Below, in pieces: positions 48,601-59,669 of a stretch of DNA of 64,000 nucleotides. Both the position numbers and the translations under genes were made by a program. This DNA comes from Coptis chinensis (lineage: Eukaryota > Streptophyta > Magnoliopsida > Ranunculales > Ranunculaceae). The DNA lies in contig CM027378.1 in assembly GCA_015680905.1 (NCBI GenBank), forward strand, positions 43,869,001 to 43,933,000, in the 5' to 3' direction. Positions within the stretch are counted from its first letter, which is position 1. Each line of letters begins with the position of its first letter. The notes below the pieces were generated by a model. The model saw only the letters and a program-made list of their open reading frames with translations. It was not told where the DNA came from and searched no databases.

Positions 48601-49540
48601 AGAGAGTCTGAGGATTGATAGTGGTTGTTGTTTTATTTACTTTTGTTGTGTTATTTACTTTTGTTGTTTTATTTACTTTTGTTGTTTTTATTGTAATGTA
48701 ATTTTTATTTCCGTAATTTGAATATTGTAGTGGTACTCCAAATGAAATTTTAATATAAGGGCTTATTTTCATTATGCATGGTTGTTTCATATTGACCCCA
48801 CCTTCCCAACTTGATTGGGGTGGTTTTATCAATTCAAGCATTATTTTTGTATAACCCCCTCGTGATAGAATTAATTCGGAGTCAAGGTGAAAATATGGTT
48901 GTTTAGGCAGAAATATGATTAAGTATCATTGTAGGATGAAATCTAGATTAAATAGGTACATTCTATCATAAAATCAACCTAAAAGATACTTGGGTTTGAA
49001 TTAGAATCCGTGATATGAGTTGTTTCCGCTTTCGAAGTTTGGAAATTTTAGGATTTCCTGAACCGCCCAGAATTAGTTTTGGCAACTTTCCGATCCTTTT
49101 AGCAAATTTAAACCTATATAAACTTGATACAAACTATCCTCACAACTCACACTACACCTAAACTCCATCACTCACCTTTCACACCCGCGATTCCCACGCT
49201 TCGACTTCATTTTCGCAAAATCGCAACTTCGAGCACGCCCGCCCCCCTGAGGCGCTTCTACACACTTCACGACAGAAAATTTTATCGAGCGCCCACGCTT
49301 CAGTCAAGCGACTTCGCTAAAACACCGGAATTCCAAAATACTAATAGCGCCCGCCCCTCCTTTGAGCGACTCACGCCTCTACTTATCGAATTCCAAAACA
49401 CAAAGAGCGACTTCGCCCTGGTCGGTTGAAGCCGCCGACTTGCGCGGACCAGAAATTTTCCAGTTTTCACGCCGTAGTATCCGGATCATTCGCAGCTATC
49501 CCAAAGCGTAATTTTGAGATGACATCTCCAACATTGATAC
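48601..49540 (+). other. Spacer between the two downstream blocks of N
   Basis: Near 48626-48690 a unit around TTTACTTTTGTTGT repeats about four times in tandem. The rest is noncoding-looking, apart from a short basic open frame (49124-49429) without recognised domains. Confidence 0.5.
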
Positions 49541-50455
49541 CGAACAGTCTTTTCAAGATTTGTTCCAAAGCACTACTTACGGTGCTTGGTTTCATGAGGT
49601 GATTACATATGTTGGCTGGGAACCTCTTATGGTAAGACCGGGTGAACTTTATTCTCCAAAGACTTGCATCTTATTTTTATAATAACTGCATTTTCTTTGA
49701 GAGACCGGATGGAGAACAAGTGTTCTCCATCAACATTGACGATGAACCAATGGAAATTACCGTGTTCTTGCTAGCATTTGTTCTTGGACTTGCTATGCCC
49801 ACCGAGATACAAGACCCATGGTGCTATTGGGTCGATAATATGCATGTCTACACTTATGAGTCTTTGCACGAGGCTTATGGGGCGTGGCATTTTCCGTATT
49901 GAGGACCAAGGGGACTATAACGCGTTGCCGCGGGTAGCCCTTGGCCCATGAACATAGGAACTGTTATGTTTTGGATTATGCTAAACATTTTAGGGGAATG
50001 GCGTTTTTCTTCATGAATGACGCCACTTGCGCCGTTTTCCTTTTTAGCCAATGGACGCCGGTTCTATGACCTTCCCGAACTTTGATGTCTAGTTTAGCAC
50101 GAGCCCATACCATGAGGCATAAGTACCTTCTTATGCCTGTTCTGTTCTAGTTTCACGATTATGCTATGTTTCTTTCCTGTTTTTGTACACGCTTCACGGA
50201 TTGGATTAGGGTAGACACGGTCGCGACCCACTAATAGTATTATTCGATCTTTCCGCAAAATGACTTGGCAAGGGTGGCGGATACAACCTCACCAGGTTGC
50301 ACCCTACACCCCATCAGACCAAGTGGCACTTAATAGGTTAGCAACCATAGATGATAAATGGCGTGAAGCCTGGCAAATTATCATAGCATGGCAGACGCCG
50401 AAGGAACCTCACTTCTTTATAGAAGTGGAGGATGACGAAGATGACGAATAACAGC
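49540..50455 (+). pseudogene. Second plant-transposon-protein-like block (element N)
   Basis: 49642-49902 reads an open stretch with LASYFYNNCIFFERPDG and SINIDDEPMEITVFLLAF, a Transposase_32-like pattern (aromatic FY pair, then a predicted helix beginning a folded core). 50260-50451 is a short C-terminal-like piece ending in an acidic run. It is a fossil, broken in several places. Confidence 0.45.
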
Positions 50456-50849
50456 GGGAGTGGAGGTAAGTTTTAGTTTCTGTTAGTGTCTGCTTATGTC
50501 CCAAGCAATTTCATTCTTTTAACCCCATAATGGGTAGAACTCGTATAGAGTTGAGTCAGTTTTATTTCCTATATTAGTACGTTCTAACCTTCTTTTGCAG
50601 ATGTTCCTGAATTCCACGCGTTTCAATGGTATTTTTACTACCCTCTTTATTTAAATGCTTTGAGGACAAAGCATGCTTTTTGTTTGGGGGCATAGAAACA
50701 CGTGTAATTAAGACATCTGTTAGGATATAGAAAGACATAATATGCATTGTTTTCTAGTTAAAATTTCAAAAATTTAAAAAAATATAAATAAATAAGTCAT
50801 GCTATACACTTAGGAATATTGGTATTGTTTCTTTCTCCATGCTCTTAAC

Positions 50850-51286
50850 AATCTAGAAGTCTCACATAGCTTTTGCATCAGAATAATTGTTAGAAACTTA
50901 GGTTAATATGTAGATAATAATCTTTGCATCTATCTATAAATATATTACATGAGTATCTATGATTGTTAGCAAGATAAGTTTCAAATCTAGGCTAGAGTAC
51001 TTATTCTACAAATCTGTGAGAATATAGCCTAAAGCCTTATATGAAATAAACATTTGAGAAATGACACAAGGGAGAAGTAAAATCCGGATAGAGAAATCAC
51101 ACGCCCACTTGCTTGATCACTAAACCATATCCTAAAAAAATTTAGGCCCTTTTGGATCGATATAGCCAAAATTCAAACCTATGAATTATTTTCCGCTAGT
51201 CGCCCCTTTGAGCCTTTCATTAGCCCTTCCATAAACCACAATTCCTTTACCCCATTTACAAAACAAAAAAAAAAAAAAAAATAATA

Positions 51287-51362
<76 letters not shown>

Positions 51363-52188
51363 AATCAACCTACCCAATTAAGATAAGTCTGAAAATAGAA
51401 TGAGTGAAGAAAGAAGAAGAGAAAAACCTGTGTAAACAAAAATTAGTTAGTTGCTTCAGAAAAAAAAAAAAAAAAAAGAAAAGAAGTTTCCATCCAAGGA
51501 AAAGAAAAAAAAAAGAAATAAAAAATAGAAATAAAATAAAAACTCCAAAAATAGAATAAAAGGGAGTCAAAAGCCAAAGAAAAAGAAAAAAAAATATGGC
51601 TAAGGATGGAAACAAATTGTAGAAGCAAAAGTAAATAACAAGGTTTTCTCTAGTTACATAATATGAAGACTCTATTATCTCAGACTTGTCCTTTAGAATA
51701 TCCATTTCCTTCCTTCTTAAACCATCTCCTAATCCCCGTAACACCTAATAAAGACCTCTAGCTCAATTAGGAATAGGTTAGTGTGATAGTAAGTGGCAGA
51801 TGTGTTTGATCGACTCCGCTTCCTGTGTGTCATTGAGATTGTAAGGTAAAGTGTGCCCACTGCATTAATCGGAGTAGCTAAACTTGAGTGGAAAAATCAG
51901 AGTGTTGTTTCTTGACTATTATTGTGAGAACCTACTTAAGGACGCTTATTCCGAAGTTCTCGAAAACAAACCCGCTAAACATTTTATAGTACTACTCATG
52001 GTGTATATGTTTATTGTAGATGATAGATTATTATGCATATATTAACTTAGGTTTTGACTTGGTTATTCTTGTTCATAGCTAGTGAGACGATATAGATAAT
52101 TTGGAGCATGAATAAGGAAACAATAGTTTTATTTTCTTAGTCGTTGTAGTATAGATGAAGTTTGTGAGTACCTTCATCGAAAACTCTC
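50850..52188 (+). other. Conserved 3' noncoding block (element N)
   Basis: It shares ordered landmarks with X and M, including ACTTGCTTGATCAC, TTTAGGCCCTTTTGGATCGA, CCTCTAGCTCAATTAGGAAT and GAGAACCTACTTAAGGACGC. It contains A-rich runs and the AT microsatellite. Confidence 0.7.
51295..51359. repeat. (AT)n microsatellite
   Basis: This is an AT dinucleotide run of about 65 bp directly after A-rich runs (51267-51295). Confidence 0.97.
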
Positions 52189-52258
52189 ACGAGGTTATAA
52201 CTCGTCCACTAGGGAATTCCTAGTGGTTTAAGGCCTTGTTGCATATGGTCAATGCAAT
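52189..52258 (+). other. Three-hairpin conserved 3' module (element N)
   Basis: Hairpin 1 is ACGAG/CTCGT with a 7-base loop (52189-52205). Hairpin 2 is CCACTAGG/CCTAGTGG with a 5-base loop (52206-52226). Hairpin 3 is GTTGCAT/ATGCAAT with a 7-base loop (52238-52258, closing G-U). The linker TTTAAGGCCTT is constant in X, N and A. The module lies about 100 bp upstream of the LTR. Confidence 0.75.
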
Positions 52259-52320
52259 CGCACTCAAATAAACGAGATTAGTTAGAACTCCATTTTGGTC
52301 ACTTATTCTAATTTCTCATC

Positions 52321-52360
52321 TTTGCTTGAGGACAAGCAAAATGTCGTTTTTAAGGTGGTT
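52321..52360 (+). other. Pre-LTR hairpin and purine tract (element N)
   Basis: TTTGCTTG (52321-52328), loop AGGA, CAAGCAAA (52333-52340), then a short purine-rich tract AAGGTGG before the LTR start at 52361. Confidence 0.75.
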
Positions 52361-53766
52361 TGATAAGAGTCCAAAACTGTAGTTTTAACCCCTTAATAAT
52401 CATACTGTTAGACCAATTATGTGAATAATAAGTAAGAGTTAACACTGATTATGCGTTTTTATGCATTTCAAGCTTCAAAGTCCATTATGTGCAGAAATGT
52501 ACCACTTTAGCGAGATAAAGGAGCAAAAGTCAGCAGAACTTCCGAATGCCATATTTTTGGACTCAGACCTCGGATTGAGGCCTACCTTATGTCAAAACGA
52601 CCGGCTCGGAAAGAGCTTTGCAATGGTCTAAGCCTTGACCCAATCAGAGGAGCAGAAGTTGACGAAAAGTCTGTGGAAGCCAACTGCAGCTGAAGAGGCC
52701 TTTTTGGACTGAAAGAATTGGGTTTTGGGCCTGATTCTCTGGCCCAAAACATGGCTCCAAGCCCATGCACGATTTTTGGATCTGGATGTATAAAAACAAA
52801 AGCTTGACTCAGTGTTAATGGCAGTTAATGGTAGATGGTTAGGTTAGAAAATAGAGGTAGCTTAGAATAAAAAGTAGCCATTAAAATAGCTTCTAGATCT
52901 AGTTTTATTTAAGAGTTTTAATTAAGTTTAGTTCCATTAAAATTATTGTATTAGATTAAACATTTGAATCTTGCTCTTAAATTTGATTAGATCAATAAAG
53001 TAGTGTTCTTTATCAATTTCGTTTTTGTCATTTACAATTTATTAGATCTAAATTCAATTCTTGTTACCATTCAATTCTTAGTTATTAATTAGATTCCATT
53101 ATTGTTTCATTAAGTAAATTTCAATGCTTTATATTATGTTTAGTTTAAATTTAAATGGAAATGATTGCGGAATGATTCAAGGCTAAACCTCCATTAGAGG
53201 GGGTTGAGAAATCTTGATGAAAGCTTGATTCCAATTATCGGAGATTGTCGTAGTTTCCTTTCCACTCTAGAAACGTTTAGTTCACCATGAGAATGGGTTT
53301 AATCGTTCACATGCTAATTATTAATTGGTAGAAATGCCATGTGTAGTTAGGGATTAGGAAGAACCGATTGTTCTGCTTAGCAGTTCAATTCGGATTACGA
53401 TGACTCGTCGCTAGTGGATTAAGTTGAGTTAAGGTGGAATCAATCCCCCTCTAACTCCTTATCATCGAATCAACGTAGCATTCCCTTAGTTGTCTGATAA
53501 TCGACTAGTTGCATTTCGTGGGTAGTTGCACCATAGTTTAGTTGCCCCTTCGTAAAGCTCTCATTGACTTTAAGTAGAGTATTGAGACTAGAAAACAAGC
53601 ATACGGAAGGACTAAGAGTGGAACGAATCACTCTACTCCACTATATCTCATAGGATTGAGAGTAGAAAATATCTTTGATAAGTAAGCATGAGAATAGTTG
53701 TTAGTTTACTTACGTTGTGAATTCATCACTCATTTCGTAGGTAGACTAATCTTTTTACTCTTATCA
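52361..53766 (+). repeat. 3' LTR of element N
   Basis: It is 1406 bp, near-identical to the 5' LTR, beginning TGATAAGAG and ending CTTATCA. The exact ATAGG duplication follows at 53767-53771. Confidence 0.95.
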
Positions 53767-53771
53767 ATAGG

Positions 53772-54006
53772 CCACGCATGGAAAAGAAGAAAGATAAAAA
53801 GTGCAAAAATTGGATTACAAACAATTTTTAAGTCTAGAGAATCTAACTATAAAAGACCCACAAATTTTAAAAAATTAATTACCTAAGCTAGTTAGGGGGG
53901 TAAACTTAAGTTTCCCCCCTCTGTGTCGGCTGGCAACATTAAACTTAGCGCTTATGGGAGGCAACCCAAGTAGTTTAAATAGATAGTAAATTATTCCTTT
54001 TTAAAA

Positions 54007-54051
<45 letters not shown>

Positions 54052-54640
54052 AGAGAGATGCGTACCTGAGCCTGTGTTGAAAATTCACAGCAAAAACCTC
54101 ACTGAACTCACATTGCTTCAACTATAAAAAGATGGACTTCCATTTTAGCTCTCATTAGTTTTATACTAATTCCATTTTAACTAGGATCAGAGGACTTAGG
54201 ATAGTCCAACATAACCCAAAAGACTAAATTTTTTCGTACAAAGAAAGAAGAGAGAGTCAGGTAATCTATAGAATTTGAGTTCAAAAAGGAGTTGAAATCG
54301 ACCCAGCGTCAGGAAGCTGTAGCTTTGCGTTTCTGACTAGGAGAGAAGTGGAGCACTTCTGAAACTTCTCCTATAAAGTTATACTTTGTAGCATCTCCTG
54401 AGTTCACTATTTCAATACGTTCTACATCTCTTTCGTTCTGTATCTCATAGCCAAAACATGTAAGAAGAAATCGACCCATACTCTCCATATTTCACCGCTT
54501 TCACCGCAAATACCCCTCAAATCATAAACCGACCATGTGCTACAATGAATTACATGAACTTAGGTACATTCTAGACTGTTGAATTCACCCAAATCAATCT
54601 CTCTCCAGATGCCAAGATCATACCAGAGAAGTGCTACCAA
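53772..54640 (+). other. A internal region resumed after N: motif A, G-rich tract, leader of next block
   Basis: Motif A is at 53830-53861 (ATCTAACTATAAAAGACCCA) and the tract TTAGGGGGGT at 53892-53901. GGGAGGCAACCCAA is near 53956-53969. Then comes a poly(A)/(GA) tract at 54012-54057. This confirms that N interrupted A just before the motif region. Confidence 0.7.
54012..54057 (+). repeat. Poly(A) followed by (GA)n
   Basis: About 37 A bases are followed by a short GA run inside element A. It is most simply a low-complexity tract. Confidence 0.95.
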
Positions 54641-55517
54641 GATTTGTTTAACAGCCCTTTAGGACATTACTTCGGAAATCAATTAGAAATTAGAAACTGG
54701 GCTGGTTTGATTTATACACCAGAAGACACCTACTCTCCTCAGATGGTTCGTGAATTCTATTCTTGTCTTCAAACCTTCAGTACTATGGGATACCTAGTAG
54801 GATCTCTTAAAACCATGCACTTCTGCATAAGCCCCGAAGTGATTGCAAGGATGTTTAAAGTAGAAGATGAAGAGATTAGGCGTGAACTAGCAGGATTGGT
54901 GGAGGATATGAGTCGAGGAATCAATAGGAAATTTCTAAACCAAGAACCAAAGAATGGGGCTCTCACCTACGAGAAGCAACTAGGACCAGGTTTGAAAGTA
55001 ATAGATCGCAAGAGCATCCCTATAAACACCTTTTGCTTTCGAAAACCGTGCCTTAGCTTTGATGTGGATCTCTACCAATATCTTCGGTGATCCTAATCTA
55101 TTTTCTGCTGATAAATATAGCCTACACTTACTAAAGGCTTTGGAGAACGGAGAATTCTACAACGTATTCTATAGAATGCTAACACAAATCGTATACGTCT
55201 TTCTTAGGAACACCAATAAGCTAGTGCTCCCCGTTTTTATTTGCAAGATGGTACGTCACTTGTGTCCAGGCTTAGAGAATCACTACAAAGATTGGGTCCC
55301 AATTGAAACAGTCAATGCACTACACATCACTCTTAGGAGCTCTAGACTCTTGGCTTGGGATTATAAGGTTAAATTGGACATCAAATACGGAAGAAAGTTG
55401 TTGTCGAGGTGTTATTGGAGTGATGAAGATATTTACAAAAATTGTACCAACAAGGAAGTTTGGAAGATAATTTTTGAGCACATTGATAGCAATGACAAGG
55501 TTCGGGAAGGAGCTTGA
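54600..55517 (+). pseudogene. First plant-transposon-protein-like block (element A)
   Basis: Two largely open stretches, 54644-55090 and 55059-55517, carry PQMVREFYSCLQTFS, ISPEVIARMFKV and later WKIIFEHIDSN. The V-R-x-F-Y-x-C motif followed by a strand and an I-x-x-E/D-V-I-A-R-M-F-type helix is the pattern of Transposase_32. Such proteins lie downstream in plant Ty3 elements. Their role is unknown and no catalytic residues are evident. Confidence 0.55.
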
Positions 55518-56464
55518 AGTATCAAGAGTACGGAGAATTAATCTATTTTTACTCGTTATGGTACAGTATTTGGAAGAGTTTACATAGAAGTTAATTTTAT
55601 TTTCTCTTGTTATGGGATTAGTTGTTTTTAATTTCTTAAAATATCAATAGTTTATGGAGTGAGTGATTAATTTTATGAATAAAAATTAAATTGATCTGAA
55701 GCTTTGAAGTGTATCTTGCTGATGCATATATATGTTAAGTTGTGCTTTAGTAAGGTGGAATTCTTCTCTATTACGGACTAGCTCTCTAGTAAGTTAGAAT
55801 CCCACTTTGTTTTGAATCCCAATCCTAGTCAAACTCTCTGAAATCGATTTTGGGCCTAAAAACTCAAAAAAGCCCAATAACAAAGAAAGAGAAAAAACGA
55901 TTTCTTCTTCTTCCGGACGCAACCACCACTCTTTCTTCTTCTTCCAGTCGCACACTTCCAGCCGCATCCATCACAAGTCGCACCCTTCCAGCCGCATCCC
56001 TCACAACAAACAACTACCTCATCACAATTTAACTCCACCCATTACCAGGCACTGGAACTTCCAGTTACACCTATCCAAGACATGAAACACTTGCTAACTG
56101 GCAAGATGGACCGCCGGTCAAATCCCAATTTGGACGTCCTGCTTTCCATATTAACCACGATGCCTGCGTATCACCGCTCAGCTTCGGTTATGGGTTGTTG
56201 AAATTCTCGATTTGAATTCGTTTTTCAGTTTTTTCTTTTTTTGGTTGGCTGTTGTCGGAGGAGAATGGGAAAAACGTGAAGGTATTTAGGGGTATTGACC
56301 TGTGAAGAAGGAATGGTGCCGTAGTTAGGCTTTAAAAAAAAAAAAAAAAAAAATGGAGAAACAAGGTTTTTGTGTACAGGACGATTTTTTTTACTGAGCA
56401 ACTATTTGCAGTATTGTTCCAGTAGTGTTGCAGTGTTGTGTTGTTGTGTTTGGCCATACACATT
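55518..56464 (+). other. Spacer with possible captured transcript ending in poly(A)
   Basis: Between the two blocks of A there is a stretch with duplicated CCAGCCGCATCC (near 55956-56000). It is less AT-rich than its surroundings and ends in about 20 A bases at 56334-56353. This could be a captured cDNA on the plus strand or simply low-complexity spacer. Confidence 0.35.
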
Positions 56465-57424
56465 ATGACAGCTCGAGGACAAGTTCGCAAACAGTTGAAC
56501 ATGACGACCAAACAAAAGATTCACGCTGAACTCTGTTATGGAGAGCTATTTGATAACAATGCCATGAACGGATTTTTTAAAGAAGAATGCGAAACTCGGG
56601 GTTGGAACTGTCTATTTTATTCTAATGGAGACAAATATCATGAAGGTATTGTTCGCCGTTTCTACGACTGCAGAATCGATTATGAAGAGGTGAATGGGAA
56701 AATGAAATTGTATTGGGATAATGACTCTGAACCCACCATCATCACTCCTGATTTTCTAGTCGAAAAAATGGGAATTTCAACACACTATGGACCACAAACA
56801 AAGGCGAAACAATCATGTGATTATCGAGCCGTGCTTGGAGAAAAAGTAGAAGTAGATTCTGCAAATCGTGTCCGAGTTTGCTCCCTTCAGGTGAATCAAA
56901 TTTTGACATATCGTTGGATTTGTGATAATGTCATTGGGTCGAGTACTTTTTCTACGATCTATGAACCTGGTGGTCATATCCTATTTATATTAATGAAGAG
57001 GGATATCAAAATTTGTTTGGGAAAGACTATAATGAAGAATATTATGGAGAGGAAAAATGCAAATCATTGGTATCTCATCCTTCTAACTTTTATCACTAGG
57101 TTTTTGTGCGAGTTAGAATTATTTAGTGCAGAAATAGTTGAGGCGGAAGGAATAGAACTTAAAGAAGGACAGATTCCTAGGCAGATTTTACACTGTCCAC
57201 CTGGATTTTGGGAGCCTAGTTTATTGACAGACGAGGGTGAACCAGTTTTTGGTATGACACCAGCTCATCACGACCCTGATTCCCCACCTCCTTATTTTGA
57301 AACCACTAGTGTCTTTGATGCTCAGATGGACCCGAATGTGCGAGACATGGGTTTAACACTATTTAGGGGTATGCACAAATTGTATAATTATCAGAAAAAC
57401 AAGGAGGAGATGAATAATCAGTGA
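56465..57424 (+). CDS. Second plant-transposon-protein-like open frame (element A)
   Basis: This is an open frame of about 319 residues from the ATG at 56465 (MTARGQVRKQ). It carries HEGIVRRFYDCRIDYEEVNG, then a Trp-Asp-rich strand and TIITPDFLVEKMGIS. This repeats the layout of the first block (V-R-x-F-Y-x-C, then a helix ending in a V-E-K-M or A-R-M pattern). An acidic Pro-rich C-terminal part (HHDPDSPPPYFE) follows. It is the longest open frame in the window. Its place inside element A marks it as an element gene, not a host gene. The family match is Transposase_32-like, and the function is unknown. Confidence 0.55.
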   Translation: MTARGQVRKQLNMTTKQKIHAELCYGELFDNNAMNGFFKEECETRGWNCLFYSNGDKYHEGIVRRFYDCRIDYEEVNGKMKLYWDNDSEPTIITPDFLVEKMGISTHYGPQTKAKQSCDYRAVLGEKVEVDSANRVRVCSLQVNQILTYRWICDNVIGSSTFSTIYEPGGHILFILMKRDIKICLGKTIMKNIMERKNANHWYLILLTFITRFLCELELFSAEIVEAEGIELKEGQIPRQILHCPPGFWEPSLLTDEGEPVFGMTPAHHDPDSPPPYFETTSVFDAQMDPNVRDMGLTLFRGMHKLYNYQKNKEEMNNQ

Positions 57425-58292
57425 CATAGGGAGTTGATGGAACATATTCTTACGCTCCAGAACAACAAAGTTGAAACATCCGTTCAAAAGAGAGGTCGTC
57501 GAAAATTAAAATAGAGTCCTTTATCTAGGATTATGTATTCCAGTACTTCTTAATATGATCACTCATGTACTTGATTGTCTATTATGGTTTTATCACTCTT
57601 ATTTGTAGGCAGAGACAAATCTTGCAACAATGAAACTATTAATTTAAGTTATTATTATTAGTATTATTATTATTATTCATTGTTTAAAATTTTCAGTCAT
57701 GTCATTTGTACATGTAACTCTTACATTCTACCTCCACCTTTTTAGAGACGTATCACTCTACAGATTGAGCACATGACAAATATTTAGTCGTTGTAGTAAT
57801 TATTTATCTTTATAAATCATCACTCTTATTTGTTTTGTTAAGGATATAAATTCTACAGATTTTAGCTGATGTAATTTTGCATGCATTTAAGGTAATATCC
57901 CTCTTTTCTCTGATTATTTCAATTATGGTAAGTTTTCAGTTATTTTATTTAGTCATTAAGGACATTGCCTAATTTAGTTAGGGGGGTGAGAATTAAAATT
58001 TTGCAACATTTTAATTACAATATTTGGAAAGTTTATATGTGAATTATGGTGATTCTAGGTGAAAAGTATATTTTTATCGTTTAAACTGGCTAATGAAATA
58101 GGAAATTATAAGTCATGACCAGGATTAGTAAGACTTTTAGACTAAGTTTCTATTACTAGAAATAGATCTCACTGATAAAAGTCTTAGTCTAAAGTAAGTT
58201 CATATAATACACCACTAGAGGAATTTCAAATGAAAGAGCAACTTAAACTTCTACCAAACTAGAGGATTAGTACAGAGACTTGACCTGTGAGA
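57425..58292 (+). other. Noncoding region of element A with (ATT)n and G-rich tract
   Basis: An (ATT)n-like microsatellite lies near 57650-57677. TTAGTTAGGGGGGTGAG near 57975-57991 resembles the tract at 53892-53901 and may be a second internal purine tract. No open frame of note is present. Confidence 0.55.
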
Positions 58293-59669
58293 CTTGAGCC
58301 TTTCAATTTTAATTTTTTGGAGAGTCTTTACGTAAATCTGAGTCCAAGTTGACTCAACCTTTTTTCAGTGCTTAAATTCGTTGTGTAGTCTCATTTATTC
58401 TTGATTTGGTCAATCACGAGGTGGCATCAACTGGGGAGATAGCCATTAGGTCTTGTAGTCTATTCAAAGCGGAATATCATACTGATAAGTCAAGTAGTGA
58501 ACCAATCAGCCTTTATCCCACCTAGTAGGATTATCATGTTAACCACTTTTGAGCCTTATATATTAAACCTTTTATTCTTAAACCAATCATCTTAAACCCA
58601 ACTCCAGATAAGGAGTATATCCCATATTATTAACCTTATCCATATTTCTGAGGATTTCTAAAGAACTAAAGAGAAAGCTAGAACGAAGAAGATTTTGAAG
58701 GAAATTTTACCAAAGTCAAATGAAGAAAATCATTCCTTTTGCTCAAAGGAAAAGAAAAAGAAGAAAAGAAAAGAAAAGAAAAAAGAAATATAAATAATTG
58801 AGTAAAAGTAGTGATAGAGTTCAAGTGTTGCAGTCTACAAGTGAAAATTTTTTCCAGGAAGGTCAAAAGCACAAAGTCTTTAGTATATTCTCAGAAATTT
58901 TTGAATCCTTTTTACCCTTTTCTTGTTAACATGTCCTAAGCCCTGTTTTAATACCCAGACTTATCACTAAAGTATGATATGAAGTTTAGAATAGGTGAGA
59001 GGATGCTAAAGTGAAGGACCCAACACTTCAAATGTGATTGACATTCTTTCCATGAGACTTTATTTATATATTTGCAAATTTCCGTCTTTCTGACTAAATA
59101 TGTGGGATGTTCTACTTTTTACTCATTTCCCTGCATATGGAGGTAAAATAGAAAACTTATCTTAGAGAGATTTCCTTGTGAGTGTATGAAATGGTGAGAT
59201 TTGAAGTCAAAATACTAATCCAAAGGTGAGGTAGAAATTTAGATTTGCTTGGAAAAGAGAAAAAAAGATCAAAATGGTTAAAATGAATAAGCTCTAGTTA
59301 GGATGATTAGTAAGTCTTTTCTATCTTTATGAATAGAACCTTAGCCTAATGTTTTATGATCATGGGTGTGATAAGTAATAACCTTTTGATTTAGACATTT
59401 TAACTGAAAAAGTTGTTTTCTCTAGATTTCACCATAGTTCATATGTAAAATTGATTTTGTGGGTATATCAACTGAAAACCCTCACGAGGCTATAACTCGT
59501 CCTTTAAGGGTAACTTAAAGGTTTAAGGCCTTGTTGCATATGGTAAATGCAACCGCGATGCCTGCGAAAGTGAGTTAGTTTATTATTTAATTAGTATTGT
59601 TAGCTTTGAACACTTCTCTAGTATACCACATATTTGCTAAGAGACTAGCAAAATGCTAGTTGGGGGTTG
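58293..59669 (+). other. 3' internal end of the right A unit
   Basis: It is near-identical to 34610-35994. It includes the three-hairpin module at 59484-59553, the pre-LTR hairpin TTTGCTA/TAGCAAA (59633-59652) and the polypurine tract AGTTGGGGGTTG before the LTR at 59670. Confidence 0.85.

Larger units (their letters stand above)
41218..53766 (+). mobile_element. Element N, complete-length Gag-protease LTR element
   Basis: The element is 12,549 bp with LTRs at 41218-42626 and 52361-53766 and a perfect 5-bp target duplication. The LTR ends are TGATAAGAG...CTTATCA. The internal order is: degenerate primer-site area, leader, Gag, retropepsin, post-protease region, motifs A'-B-A, two plant-transposon-protein-like blocks, conserved 3' noncoding block, three-hairpin module, pre-LTR hairpin. 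There is no reverse transcriptase, RNase H or integrase. The LTRs differ by roughly 1-2%, suggesting a few hundred thousand years. The coding parts are broken many times, so it is structurally whole but not coding-competent. Confidence 0.93.

Noticed and set aside
51186-51377. Open frame with alternating Tyr-Ile translation
   Set aside because: It is simply the reverse reading of the AT microsatellite and A-rich run.
54012-54057. Poly(A) run as a retroposon tail within element A
   Set aside because: No upstream coding or SINE-like sequence and no duplication. It is better read as low complexity.
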